NCBI GenBank assembly: GCA_902598295.1
Contig: CACKBA010000003.1
Coordinates: forward strand, 1-64,000
Source: an uncultured Bacteroidota bacterium
GTDB taxonomy: Bacteria > Bacteroidota > Bacteroidia > Flavobacteriales > Flavobacteriaceae
Reading direction: 5' to 3'
DNA: 64,000 bases
Below the pieces are notes generated by a model. It saw nothing but the letters and a program-made list of their open reading frames with translations. It made no database searches and was not told the origin of the DNA. Below are positions 55,771-63,093 of the stretch, piece by piece. A program made the position numbers and the translations under genes. Positions within the stretch are counted from its first letter, which is position 1, and each line of letters begins with the position of its first letter.

Positions 55771-55830
55771 CACTGTTCAAAAAAAAAAAAAAAATAGTTG
55801 ATTTTGATTTTTTAGTATTATATTGTCTGT

Positions 55831-56217
55831 ATGTCAGAAAAAATTAAATATGAGCTAGAGTTCCCTATTCAAGCATCTCCAAACATGCTTTATCAGTATA
55901 TCTCATCAGCCTCAAATTTATCCGAATGGTTTGCAGATAATGTAAACTCCAGAGGAAAGATTTTTTCTTTCTTTTGGGACGGAGTTGAGGAAAAGGCTGA
56001 ACTAATTTCTTTTAAGAATAACAAGTATGTTCGATTTAAGTGGTTGGATAATGATGATGATTCTTTTTTTGAAATTAATATTGTGGTTGATGAGCTTACT
56101 AAAGACGTTTCACTTGTTGTATTTGATTTTGCCGAAGAAGACGAGGTAGAGGAGGGAAAAATGCTATGGGAAAGTCAAATTTCTGACCTAAAACAGGTTA
56201 TTGGATCTTCTCAATAA
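55831..56217 (+). CDS. START-like / AHSA1-type domain protein
   Basis: A 128-residue protein matching the small flavobacterial START-like family: YELEFPIQASPNMLYQYISS, ASNLSEWFADNVN, FSFFWDGVEEKAELISF, VRFKWLDNDDDSFFE, then MLWESQISDLKQVIGS. The fold forms a hydrophobic pocket, but the ligand is unknown. It lies 5 bp before the aminotransferase gene, and that pair is usual in flavobacteria. Confidence 0.82.
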   Translation: MSEKIKYELEFPIQASPNMLYQYISSASNLSEWFADNVNSRGKIFSFFWDGVEEKAELISFKNNKYVRFKWLDNDDDSFFEINIVVDELTKDVSLVVFDFAEEDEVEEGKMLWESQISDLKQVIGSSQ

Positions 56218-56222
56218 ATTTA

Positions 56223-57053
56223 ATGATTAATTTTAACGGTCAGCTTACAGAGCAATCATATCAAATTGAAAATAATCGAGGTTTTTTATATGGCGACTCA
56301 GTATTTGAATCGATAAGAATAATTGATGGAAAAATATGTTTTTGGGAGGATCATTATTTTAGATTAATTTCTTCAATGAGAATCCTTAGGATTGATATTC
56401 CCGATCATTTTACACCCGATTTTTTTGAGGAAAATATAATGAGATTACACAATGTTACTTCAAATAATGCTTGTTCAAGAGTTCGTTTATCAGTTTTTAG
56501 AAACTCTGCGGGCAAATACAGACCTTTATCGAATGAATGTAAGTTTTTGATATCCTGTGAAAATTTGAAATCAAAAAAATTTACAATTAATCAAGGTAAC
56601 TATAAAGTTGATATTTTTAAAGAATATTACATAGACAAACAATTAATTTCCTCAATAAAATCAAATAATAAAATTATAAATGTAATTGCATCCATATATG
56701 CAAAAGAGAATCTTTTGGATAATTGTATACTGCTAAATAACGACAAAATGGTATGTGAATTTATTAATGCAAATCTATTTTTGATTAAGGATGGTTGTTT
56801 TTTAACACCTGATTTGAAGTCGGGTTGTTTAAATGGAGTTATGCGAAAAAATATTATTAGGATTCTAAAAAAAAATAATATTGAAATAGTTGAGAGGAGT
56901 ATTCATTCTTATGAATTGATTGATTCGGATGAGATTTTTGGTTGCAACTCTATCGAAGGAATTTTTTCAATTACAGAATATAGAAAAAATAAATTAAAGT
57001 CTGATTTGACTAATAAAATATTATCAATTTTGAATGATCAAGTTCAATTATAA
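56223..57053 (+). CDS. Aminotransferase class IV
   Basis: A PLP fold-type IV enzyme of 276 residues. Features: NRGFLYGDSVFESIRIIDGK at the N-terminus, EDHYFRLISSMRIL, a SIKSNNKIINVIASIYAKEN segment where the PLP lysine is expected, and the GCLNGVMRKNII phosphate loop. The family includes branched-chain and D-amino acid aminotransferases and aminodeoxychorismate lyase (PabC). PabC-like is a plausible guess, not settled. It overlaps yqgE by 10 bp, tail-to-tail. Confidence 0.85.
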   Translation: MINFNGQLTEQSYQIENNRGFLYGDSVFESIRIIDGKICFWEDHYFRLISSMRILRIDIPDHFTPDFFEENIMRLHNVTSNNACSRVRLSVFRNSAGKYRPLSNECKFLISCENLKSKKFTINQGNYKVDIFKEYYIDKQLISSIKSNNKIINVIASIYAKENLLDNCILLNNDKMVCEFINANLFLIKDGCFLTPDLKSGCLNGVMRKNIIRILKKNNIEIVERSIHSYELIDSDEIFGCNSIEGIFSITEYRKNKLKSDLTNKILSILNDQVQL

Positions 57054-57589
57054 TTTGGGTTTTGCGGTGAGTTTGCCCATATTTTATATTTGTCTCCTAA
57101 ATTTAAGAGTATTTTTTTCCAAAAATCTTTCTTGCATTTAAAAATATCATCTGAACTGAAATTATTTTGAATCAACCATGAATTTTCACTTATTTCACTC
57201 TCCAGCTGTTTATGTTCCCAACCTGAATAGCCCATAAAAAATTTAATATTCCCAATATCAATTTTTTTTTTTCTAATCAGCGATATTAACTTGTCAAAGT
57301 CTCTACCCCAATATATTTCATTTGAAACTTTTTCACTGCTACTTAACATTTTATTTTCTCTGTGTATGAAATGAATAGTATCTACGCTAACAGGGCCTCC
57401 GAAGTATATAGGGGCTTTAATATCACTGAACTCTTTGTCTAGATCACAAATTTTATAAGAAGATTTTTTATTTATAACAAAGCCAATAGAACCCTCATCA
57501 TTATCCTTTGTAAGGTAAATTACTGACCTGTTAAATTCTAGATCATTGATGAGTGTATAATTTGATATTAATAAGTTTCCCTTTCTCAA
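57044..57589 (-). CDS. YqgE/AlgH family protein
   Basis: A 181-residue protein with the UPF0301 pattern: KGNLLISNYTLINDLEFNRS (cf. G-LLIA-P---D--F-RSV), YLTKDNDEGSIGFVINKKS, IYFGGPVS and FFMGYSGWEHKQLESEI, with SWLI. The molecular function is not established. It is the last gene of a three-gene minus-strand cluster (ATPase-fmt-yqgE) with 4 bp overlaps. Confidence 0.9.
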   Translation of the reverse strand: MRKGNLLISNYTLINDLEFNRSVIYLTKDNDEGSIGFVINKKSSYKICDLDKEFSDIKAPIYFGGPVSVDTIHFIHRENKMLSSSEKVSNEIYWGRDFDKLISLIRKKKIDIGNIKFFMGYSGWEHKQLESEISENSWLIQNNFSSDDIFKCKKDFWKKILLNLGDKYKIWANSPQNPNYN

Positions 57590-58518
57590 AAAAATTGTAT
57601 TTTTTTTCTTTGGATTCCATTAAGAAAATCAAGACCACTTTGCTCTTTTTTACCCTCAACTTTTATTTTAAAAATATTAATGTATCCATCTTTTACTTTT
57701 ACCATACAATTTTTATTAATCGATAAAACACAGCCGTTAATACCTTTCAGACCTTGTTTAGGAATAAATGACGAATCTAGAATTTTTAATCTAATTTCAC
57801 TGGATTTTATAGTTGACCATGCTCCTGGGTATGGTGAAAGCCCTTTAATTAAATTATTAATTTTCCGACCATCAATATCCCATCTAATCCTCGTATTTTT
57901 TTTATCAATTTTAGGTGCTTTCAAAAGTTCTGATTTTATTTTAGATTGTTTTACTGGTTTTAATCCATTCTCAATGCATTCGATTGTATCAATTATAAAA
58001 CCCGAGCTTAATTTCTTCAATTTTGTATAAAGTGAACCAAAGTTATCACTCTCAGATATTTTTAATTCTTTTTTCATAATAATATCTCCAGTATCAATAC
58101 CTTCATTTATATAAAAACTTGTAAGTCCTGTCTTTCTAAGTCCATTAATTATAGCCCAGTTAATAGGAGCAGCTCCGCGAAGTTGTGGTAATAAAGATGC
58201 GTGTATATTAATGGTCCCCTTACTAGGTATTTCCCAAATGATTTTCGGTAGTATTTTAAAAGCAACAACAACGAAAAGATCTGCTTTAAAACTTTTTAGA
58301 CTATTGATAAAAACTTTATCATTAAAAGCAAGCGGCTGCAAGAGTTTTATACAATTTGAAATACAATATCTTTTAACTGCACTTTCTTTCATCTTTTGAC
58401 CTCTACCTGCTTTTTTATCTGGTGTTGTGACAACACCACATAAATCATGATTTGATTTGTAAATAGAATCAAGACTATCAACAGCAAAATCAGGCGTCCC
58501 CATAAAAATAATCCTCAT
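57586..58518 (-). CDS. fmt: Methionyl-tRNA formyltransferase
   Basis: Formylates initiator Met-tRNA. The 310 residues begin MRIIFMGTPDFAVDSLDSIY. The formyl-THF site includes INIHASLLPQLRGAAPINWA (Asn/His) and the Asp in NEGIDTGDII (~142). The C-terminal tRNA-binding domain begins near residue 205 (RWDIDGRKINNLIKGLSPYP then GAWS). It overlaps both neighbours by 4 bp (ATGA-type coupling). Confidence 0.95.
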   Translation of the reverse strand: MRIIFMGTPDFAVDSLDSIYKSNHDLCGVVTTPDKKAGRGQKMKESAVKRYCISNCIKLLQPLAFNDKVFINSLKSFKADLFVVVAFKILPKIIWEIPSKGTINIHASLLPQLRGAAPINWAIINGLRKTGLTSFYINEGIDTGDIIMKKELKISESDNFGSLYTKLKKLSSGFIIDTIECIENGLKPVKQSKIKSELLKAPKIDKKNTRIRWDIDGRKINNLIKGLSPYPGAWSTIKSSEIRLKILDSSFIPKQGLKGINGCVLSINKNCMVKVKDGYINIFKIKVEGKKEQSGLDFLNGIQRKKIQFF

Positions 58519-59045
58519 ATATTGATTCTATTTAATATAAATTCTACTCTATCATTAACTGATCCAAAAGGTAAACTTATTAATTCAGCATTAAATTGTT
58601 TGTATGTTGATACTATACTCTGATGAATCACTTCACATTGATTAAATGTCTCTTCTCTGATTTCATCATTTACATAGATTTTTTCCCAAGGCTCAGCAAT
58701 GAAATAAAAATCATATTTAATCGTTTTGGAGAGATTAATTAGTCTTTCAGGACAATTAATTTTCTTGAATTTAAGATATGCAATGGAATCAATTGGTCCT
58801 CTGTCGTAAAATATACTGTCAGTTTTTATTTCTTTTACGTATTGATTTCTTCTTAGATCAAATAATTTATTTGTAAAATCTATTGGGTTAGAATCAAAAT
58901 AATTTTTCACACCATCACTTCCACTCGAAAATTTTAATTCTCTTACAATTTCAGGAAAACAAAAGTATCCTCTGTTCAATAGTTCATTTATTACAGATGT
59001 TTTTCCTGTACCTGGACCGCCCGTTATTAAAATTTTAGTAGACAT
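58515..59045 (-). CDS. P-loop ATPase (AAA_28-like)
   Basis: A 176-residue nucleotide-binding protein with P-loop GGPGTGKTSVINELL (~8-22), FPEIVRELKF, SIFYDRGPIDSIAYLKF and FYFIAEPWEKIYVNDEIREE. The pattern fits small AAA_28 ATPase/kinase-like proteins of flavobacteria. The substrate is unknown. It heads the cluster with fmt and yqgE and is divergent from the DUF493 gene. Confidence 0.82.
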   Translation of the reverse strand: MSTKILITGGPGTGKTSVINELLNRGYFCFPEIVRELKFSSGSDGVKNYFDSNPIDFTNKLFDLRRNQYVKEIKTDSIFYDRGPIDSIAYLKFKKINCPERLINLSKTIKYDFYFIAEPWEKIYVNDEIREETFNQCEVIHQSIVSTYKQFNAELISLPFGSVNDRVEFILNRINI

Positions 59046-59087
59046 TAATCTTAAAAATTACGTAAAAATAAAACTATAATTTGTTAG

Positions 59088-59095
59088 TATATTTG
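59088..59095 (+). promoter_or_regulatory. Candidate -7 box for the DUF493 gene
   Basis: TATATTTG matches TAnnTTTG and ends only 4 bp before the GTG start at 59100. If used, the transcript would be leaderless or nearly so. No -33 TTG is found at 19 bp. Confidence 0.33.
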
Positions 59096-59099
59096 AATT

Positions 59100-59384
59100 G
59101 TGACAAAATCCTCAGAAATTTTTTATAATAACTTGAAACAAAGTCTAGATGAATGCCATCATTGGCCTACACAATACCTCTTTAAATTTATAGTGGAAAA
59201 TACTCCGAATAAAAGAGAGCAGTTAATATCATTATTTGATTCAGAAAATGTTTCTGTAAAAGAGAAAATATCTTCTAACTCAAAATATATTTCATTTTCA
59301 ATCACTAAAAAGGTTTCATCTGCAGAAAGTGTAATAAAAACATATAAATCAGTTTCTAAAATTGAGGGTATTATATCTCTATAG
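59100..59384 (+). CDS. DUF493 (YbeD-like) family protein
   Basis: A 94-residue protein with the compact ACT-like DUF493 fold pattern: FYNNLKQSLDECHHWPTQYL, KFIVENTPNK, SKYISFSITKKVSSAESVIK and the end KIEGIISL. The start is GTG at 59100; the N-terminus aligns well with what I recall of flavobacterial homologues. E. coli YbeD binds and modulates lipoyl ligase-type processes only tentatively, so no function is assigned. Confidence 0.82.
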   Translation: MTKSSEIFYNNLKQSLDECHHWPTQYLFKFIVENTPNKREQLISLFDSENVSVKEKISSNSKYISFSITKKVSSAESVIKTYKSVSKIEGIISL

Positions 59385-59398
59385 TTAAAAAAATCTAT

Positions 59399-59406
59399 TA
59401 CTTTTG
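59399..59406 (+). promoter_or_regulatory. Candidate -7 box for the DUF4290 gene
   Basis: TACTTTTG matches TAnnTTTG and ends 5 bp before the ATG at 59412, in the 27 bp between the DUF493 and DUF4290 genes. No -33 match was found. Confidence 0.33.
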
Positions 59407-59411
59407 AAATT

Positions 59412-60050
59412 ATGATAGATTCGTTAGAATATAATAGTGAGAGAATCGACTTAATTATTCCTGAGTATGGCAGACACATACAAAAGATGGTAAATCAAGC
59501 TGTTGAGTGTGAAAATAAGTCAGAGAGGAATAATATGGCTAAGGCAATAATTGGAGTAATGGGTAATTTAAACCCTCACCTTAGAGATGTTGCAGATTTT
59601 CAACATAAACTATGGGATCAATTATTTATAATGTCAGAATTTAGGTTGGATGTAGACTCACCATTCCCTAAACCTGAAAAAGAATTATTGGAAGAAAAAC
59701 CAGAAAAGCTAAACTATCCACAAAATTATCCGAAATACAGATTTTATGGTAATAACATAAAAAAAATGATTGACATAGCTGTTAGTTGGGATCAAGGTGA
59801 ACTAAAAGATAAATTAATCTATGTCATAGCAAACCACATGAAAAAATGTTTTCTGACTTGGAATAAGGATACCGTAGATGACAAGGTCATATTTGACCAC
59901 ATGTTTGAACTATCGGATGGTAAAATTAAGTTAGATAGAGATTCGAAACCTCTAACTGATTCAAAAGATCTAATTATAATGTCTAACAAAAGGTTTACAA
60001 AATCTCCAAAAAAAGGGAAAAAGTCCTATCGAAATTATAAAAGAAAGTAA
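59412..60050 (+). CDS. DUF4290 family protein
   Basis: A 212-residue cytosolic protein specific to Bacteroidota. Segments recognised are LIIPEYGRHIQKMVNQAVEC, MGNLNPHLRDVADFQHKLWD, YPKYRFYGNNIKKMIDIAV and IANHMKKCFLTWNKDTV. The tail is basic (KSPKKGKKSYRNYKRK), which hints at nucleic acid or ribosome contact (inference). Its TAA overlaps the murA ATG (TAATG), and this pairing with murA is conserved in flavobacteria as far as I recall. Confidence 0.85.
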   Translation: MIDSLEYNSERIDLIIPEYGRHIQKMVNQAVECENKSERNNMAKAIIGVMGNLNPHLRDVADFQHKLWDQLFIMSEFRLDVDSPFPKPEKELLEEKPEKLNYPQNYPKYRFYGNNIKKMIDIAVSWDQGELKDKLIYVIANHMKKCFLTWNKDTVDDKVIFDHMFELSDGKIKLDRDSKPLTDSKDLIIMSNKRFTKSPKKGKKSYRNYKRK

Positions 60051-61360
60051 TGAGCTCTTTTGAAGTAGTTGGAGGAAAAAAACTATCTGGAACAATTTAT
60101 CCCCAAGGTGCTAAAAATGAAGCACTACAAATAATTTGCGGAGTACTATTGTCTGACCAAAAAATAACTATCAAAAACGTTCCTGATATAATTGACGTAA
60201 ATAAATTAATTGATTTATTAAAATCACTAGGAGTTCTAGTGGTAAAAGTTTCTAAAGGAGTATTTCAATTTCAGTCCAAAAATATTGATTTAGGTTACTT
60301 AAACTCTGAAGATTTTGAGTTAAAATGCAAAAGTCTGAGAGGTTCTATAATGATTGTGGGGCCATTACTGGCCAGGTTTGGCTCAGCTTCCATCCCTAGA
60401 CCTGGTGGTGATAAGATTGGTAGAAGAAGATTGGATACACATTTTGAAAATTTAATAAAATTGGGTGGAAAATTTAGTTATGATAAAGAAAATAAGAAAT
60501 ATAAGATTGAAACTAAAAAATTAAAAGGTTGTAAAATTTTATTAGATCAGCCGTCGGTTACAGGCACTGCAAATATCATTATGGCATCCGTCTTGGCTGA
60601 GGGAAAAACAACAATCTACAACGCAGCTTGTGAACCTTACATTCAGCAATTGTGTTCAATGCTAAGTTCAATGGGGGCATCAATAAGTGGAGTAGGTTCA
60701 AATTTATTACATATCGATGGTGTTGATAGATTAAATGGTTGTGTTCATACAATTCAACCAGATATAATCGAAATTGGAAGTTGGATTGGTCTCGCAGCAT
60801 TGACTCGAAGTGAATTAAGAATTAAAAATGTTCATGTAGAGTCCTTGGAACAAATTTTATCAGTTTTCTCTAAAATAGGTGTTAAAACATATATAGAAGG
60901 TAATGACATAAAGATTCCCGCTCATAAAAATGGTTATGAAATTCAGAATAATATTGATGGTAGTGTTCTAACAATTTCCGATGGACCGTGGCCACTTTTT
61001 ACACCTGACTTAATTAGTATAATTTTGGTTGTTGCTACACAGGCAAAAGGTAGTGTATTGATTCATCAAAAAATGTTTGAAAGCAGATTGTTTTTTGTAG
61101 ATAAATTAATTGATATGGGAGCGAAAATTATTTTATGTGACCCCCACAGAGCTGTTGTTATTGGACATAATTTTAAGTCTAGATTAAAAGCAACTAAGAT
61201 GTCCTCGCCAGATATACGGGCTGGAATATCATTATTAATCGCTGCTCTTTCTGCAAAAGGAATTAGTACAATAAATAATGTTGAGCAAATTGATAGGGGA
61301 TATGAGAATATTGATGAGAGGTTGACTGCAATTGGAGCAAAAATAAATAGAGTTATTTAA
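60050..61360 (+). CDS. murA: UDP-N-acetylglucosamine 1-carboxyvinyltransferase, Asp-type active site
   Basis: First committed step of peptidoglycan synthesis: transfers enolpyruvate to UDP-GlcNAc. The 436-residue protein has GTIYPQGAKNEALQII (Lys/Asn of the active site), SLRGSIMIVGPLLARFG and PSVTGTANIIMASVLAEG. The catalytic loop reads PRPGGDKIGRRRLDTH, with Asp121 where the E. coli enzyme has Cys115, the residue alkylated by fosfomycin. The start shares one base with the DUF4290 stop. It overlaps the DUF2805 gene by 8 bp, tail-to-tail. Confidence 0.95.
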   Translation: MSSFEVVGGKKLSGTIYPQGAKNEALQIICGVLLSDQKITIKNVPDIIDVNKLIDLLKSLGVLVVKVSKGVFQFQSKNIDLGYLNSEDFELKCKSLRGSIMIVGPLLARFGSASIPRPGGDKIGRRRLDTHFENLIKLGGKFSYDKENKKYKIETKKLKGCKILLDQPSVTGTANIIMASVLAEGKTTIYNAACEPYIQQLCSMLSSMGASISGVGSNLLHIDGVDRLNGCVHTIQPDIIEIGSWIGLAALTRSELRIKNVHVESLEQILSVFSKIGVKTYIEGNDIKIPAHKNGYEIQNNIDGSVLTISDGPWPLFTPDLISIILVVATQAKGSVLIHQKMFESRLFFVDKLIDMGAKIILCDPHRAVVIGHNFKSRLKATKMSSPDIRAGISLLIAALSAKGISTINNVEQIDRGYENIDERLTAIGAKINRVI

Positions 61361-61622
61361 ACTTATTATTAGAAATATTTTTTTGTCTACTGCATTTAAA
61401 TTTTACAAAATCTATTTCTCTATTCTCCCTCAATTTTAGATGTTTTGTAGTTCTTCCGTTAACTCTTTTCCGCCAAAGTTTAAAACTGGATTTCTTTAAA
61501 TTGTTTCTCATTAACTTGATAACTTCGCTCTCATCAAAGCCAAACTGATTTTTGATTGCCTCAAAGGGTGTTCTGTCTTCCCAAGCCATTTCAATGATAC
61601 GATCAATTTTTTCAATTTCCAT
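61353..61622 (-). CDS. TIGR03643/DUF2805 family protein
   Basis: An 89-residue basic protein with a helix-turn-helix-like N-terminal half (RIIEMAWEDRTPFEAIKNQF, GFDESEVIKLMRNNL) and the family motif SSFKLWRKRVNGRTTKHLKL. The family is known to me as a neighbour of photolyase/cryptochrome genes in marine bacteria. Its function is unknown. Its ATG shares one base with the stop of the upstream cryptochrome gene. Confidence 0.82.
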   Translation of the reverse strand: MEIEKIDRIIEMAWEDRTPFEAIKNQFGFDESEVIKLMRNNLKKSSFKLWRKRVNGRTTKHLKLRENREIDFVKFKCSRQKNISNNKFK

Positions 61623-63091
61623 TATGAAATTGATTTTAAAAAGTTATCGGAAGTTACGTTGATGGTTTCCTTTTTTTCTGGATTCATTTTATCATAAGTA
61701 CTTACTAACATTCTCATTCTCGGATTGGTAATAAAAAAATCTCTTTGATTATTTATGAAATTCCAAAATAAAGAGTCCCAAATTGGACACCATTCCCCTT
61801 TTTTATAATTACTCATTTTAAGAACGTAACTACTTCCACTGATATAGGGTTTAGTTGACATCAATCCACCATCAGCAAATTGGCTCATTCCATATACGTT
61901 AGGTACCATTACCCAGTCGTATGAGTCAATAAAAAGTTCCATAAACCACTTATATACATCATCAGGATCAAATTCACATAGAAGCATGAAATTACCTACA
62001 ATCATCAATCTCTCAATGTGATTTGCATATGCCGAATTGTTTATTTTTTTTATTGTGTCGTCAAGTGGTTCAATTCCTGTTGTTCCATCATAAAATGATC
62101 TGGGTATTTTTCTTTTGAATCCCCAAAAGTTTTTTGTTCTTTCTTCTGAACCTTTGGCAATATAAACACCTCTAATAAATTCTCTCCAACCTATAACCTG
62201 TCTGATAAATCCTTCACAAGAGTTCAGTCTAATATCATTGTCATTATAAAATTTAACCGATTTTTCCATGATTAATTTTGGGTTCAAAAGTCCAGAATTA
62301 ATAATTGGTGAAAGAACACTATGATTCAGAACAGACTTTTCTTTAACAACAGCATCTTCATAGGGACCAAATTCATCATATCTTTCAATAAGGAAAGCTT
62401 CAAACCAACTATCTGCTGTACTGAAATCATAAGGATAAATTTTATCTTTGTTTAATTTTCCAGGATTAAGATTGAAATTTTTTTCTATGTAGCATTTTGC
62501 TGATTCATAATCATCATTTGCCTCTACATAATTTATGTTTGGTGGTGTTTTGTCTTTGGGATATTTTTCACGGTTCATGTCATCATAAGTCCATTTACCT
62601 CCCTCAGGTTTCCCCTCTTCCATCAATATGTTGAATTTTAGTCTCTGGCTTTTGTAAAAACTCGTTTGAAAAAATTTTTTCTTGTCAGCTCTAAAAAAAG
62701 AGTACAACTCAATTTTTTTAGTTATAAAAAGTTGATTTTCGTATACATTAACTTTTATGTTGTTTTTTGAGCAGGCCTTTATAATTCTTTTTTCTAACCA
62801 ATTATCTTCGGGATCGTAGATATTTATTGATTTGATAGATTGCTTTTTATCAAGAAACAACCTTATGTCTGAAATTTCCTCACAACTATCAACATATTCT
62901 ACATCAATATTTTTTGACTTTAGGAAACTTTCATACTTTTTCATTGACATCCTGTGGAAGAGAATTTTTTGTTTGTGAAATTTGAAATGATTAAAAAATA
63001 GAAACTCCTCAATAAGAAATGTTTTATTCGAATTGTTGATTAGTACACCATCTCTGAAAAGTTGATTCGGAAAAATAAGATTTACTTCCAT
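61622..63091 (-). CDS. PhrB/DPRP-type cryptochrome/photolyase family protein
   Basis: A 489-residue flavoprotein of the deoxyribodipyrimidine photolyase-related group (bacterial 6-4 photolyase/CryB relatives). N-terminal Rossmann-like domain: EVNLIFPNQLF, ILFHRMSMKKYESFLKSK. FAD-binding helical domain: GFIRQVIGWREFIRGVY, SAYANHIERLMIVGNFMLLC, DWVMVPNVYGMSQFADGG and STKPYISGSSYVLKMSNY. In Fe-S members a Cys-X2-Cys segment follows this; here it reads KKGEWCPIWDSLFW, so most Fe-S ligands appear absent. DNA repair versus signalling cannot be decided. It sits between a class I-type photolyase (2 bp upstream) and DUF2805. Confidence 0.88.
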   Translation of the reverse strand: MEVNLIFPNQLFRDGVLINNSNKTFLIEEFLFFNHFKFHKQKILFHRMSMKKYESFLKSKNIDVEYVDSCEEISDIRLFLDKKQSIKSINIYDPEDNWLEKRIIKACSKNNIKVNVYENQLFITKKIELYSFFRADKKKFFQTSFYKSQRLKFNILMEEGKPEGGKWTYDDMNREKYPKDKTPPNINYVEANDDYESAKCYIEKNFNLNPGKLNKDKIYPYDFSTADSWFEAFLIERYDEFGPYEDAVVKEKSVLNHSVLSPIINSGLLNPKLIMEKSVKFYNDNDIRLNSCEGFIRQVIGWREFIRGVYIAKGSEERTKNFWGFKRKIPRSFYDGTTGIEPLDDTIKKINNSAYANHIERLMIVGNFMLLCEFDPDDVYKWFMELFIDSYDWVMVPNVYGMSQFADGGLMSTKPYISGSSYVLKMSNYKKGEWCPIWDSLFWNFINNQRDFFITNPRMRMLVSTYDKMNPEKKETINVTSDNFLKSIS

Positions 63092-63093
63092 TG

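Noticed and set aside
59159..59479. Minus-strand frame of 106 residues opposite DUF493/DUF4290
   Set aside because: It crosses two recognised genes and an intergenic promoter box and has no family features.
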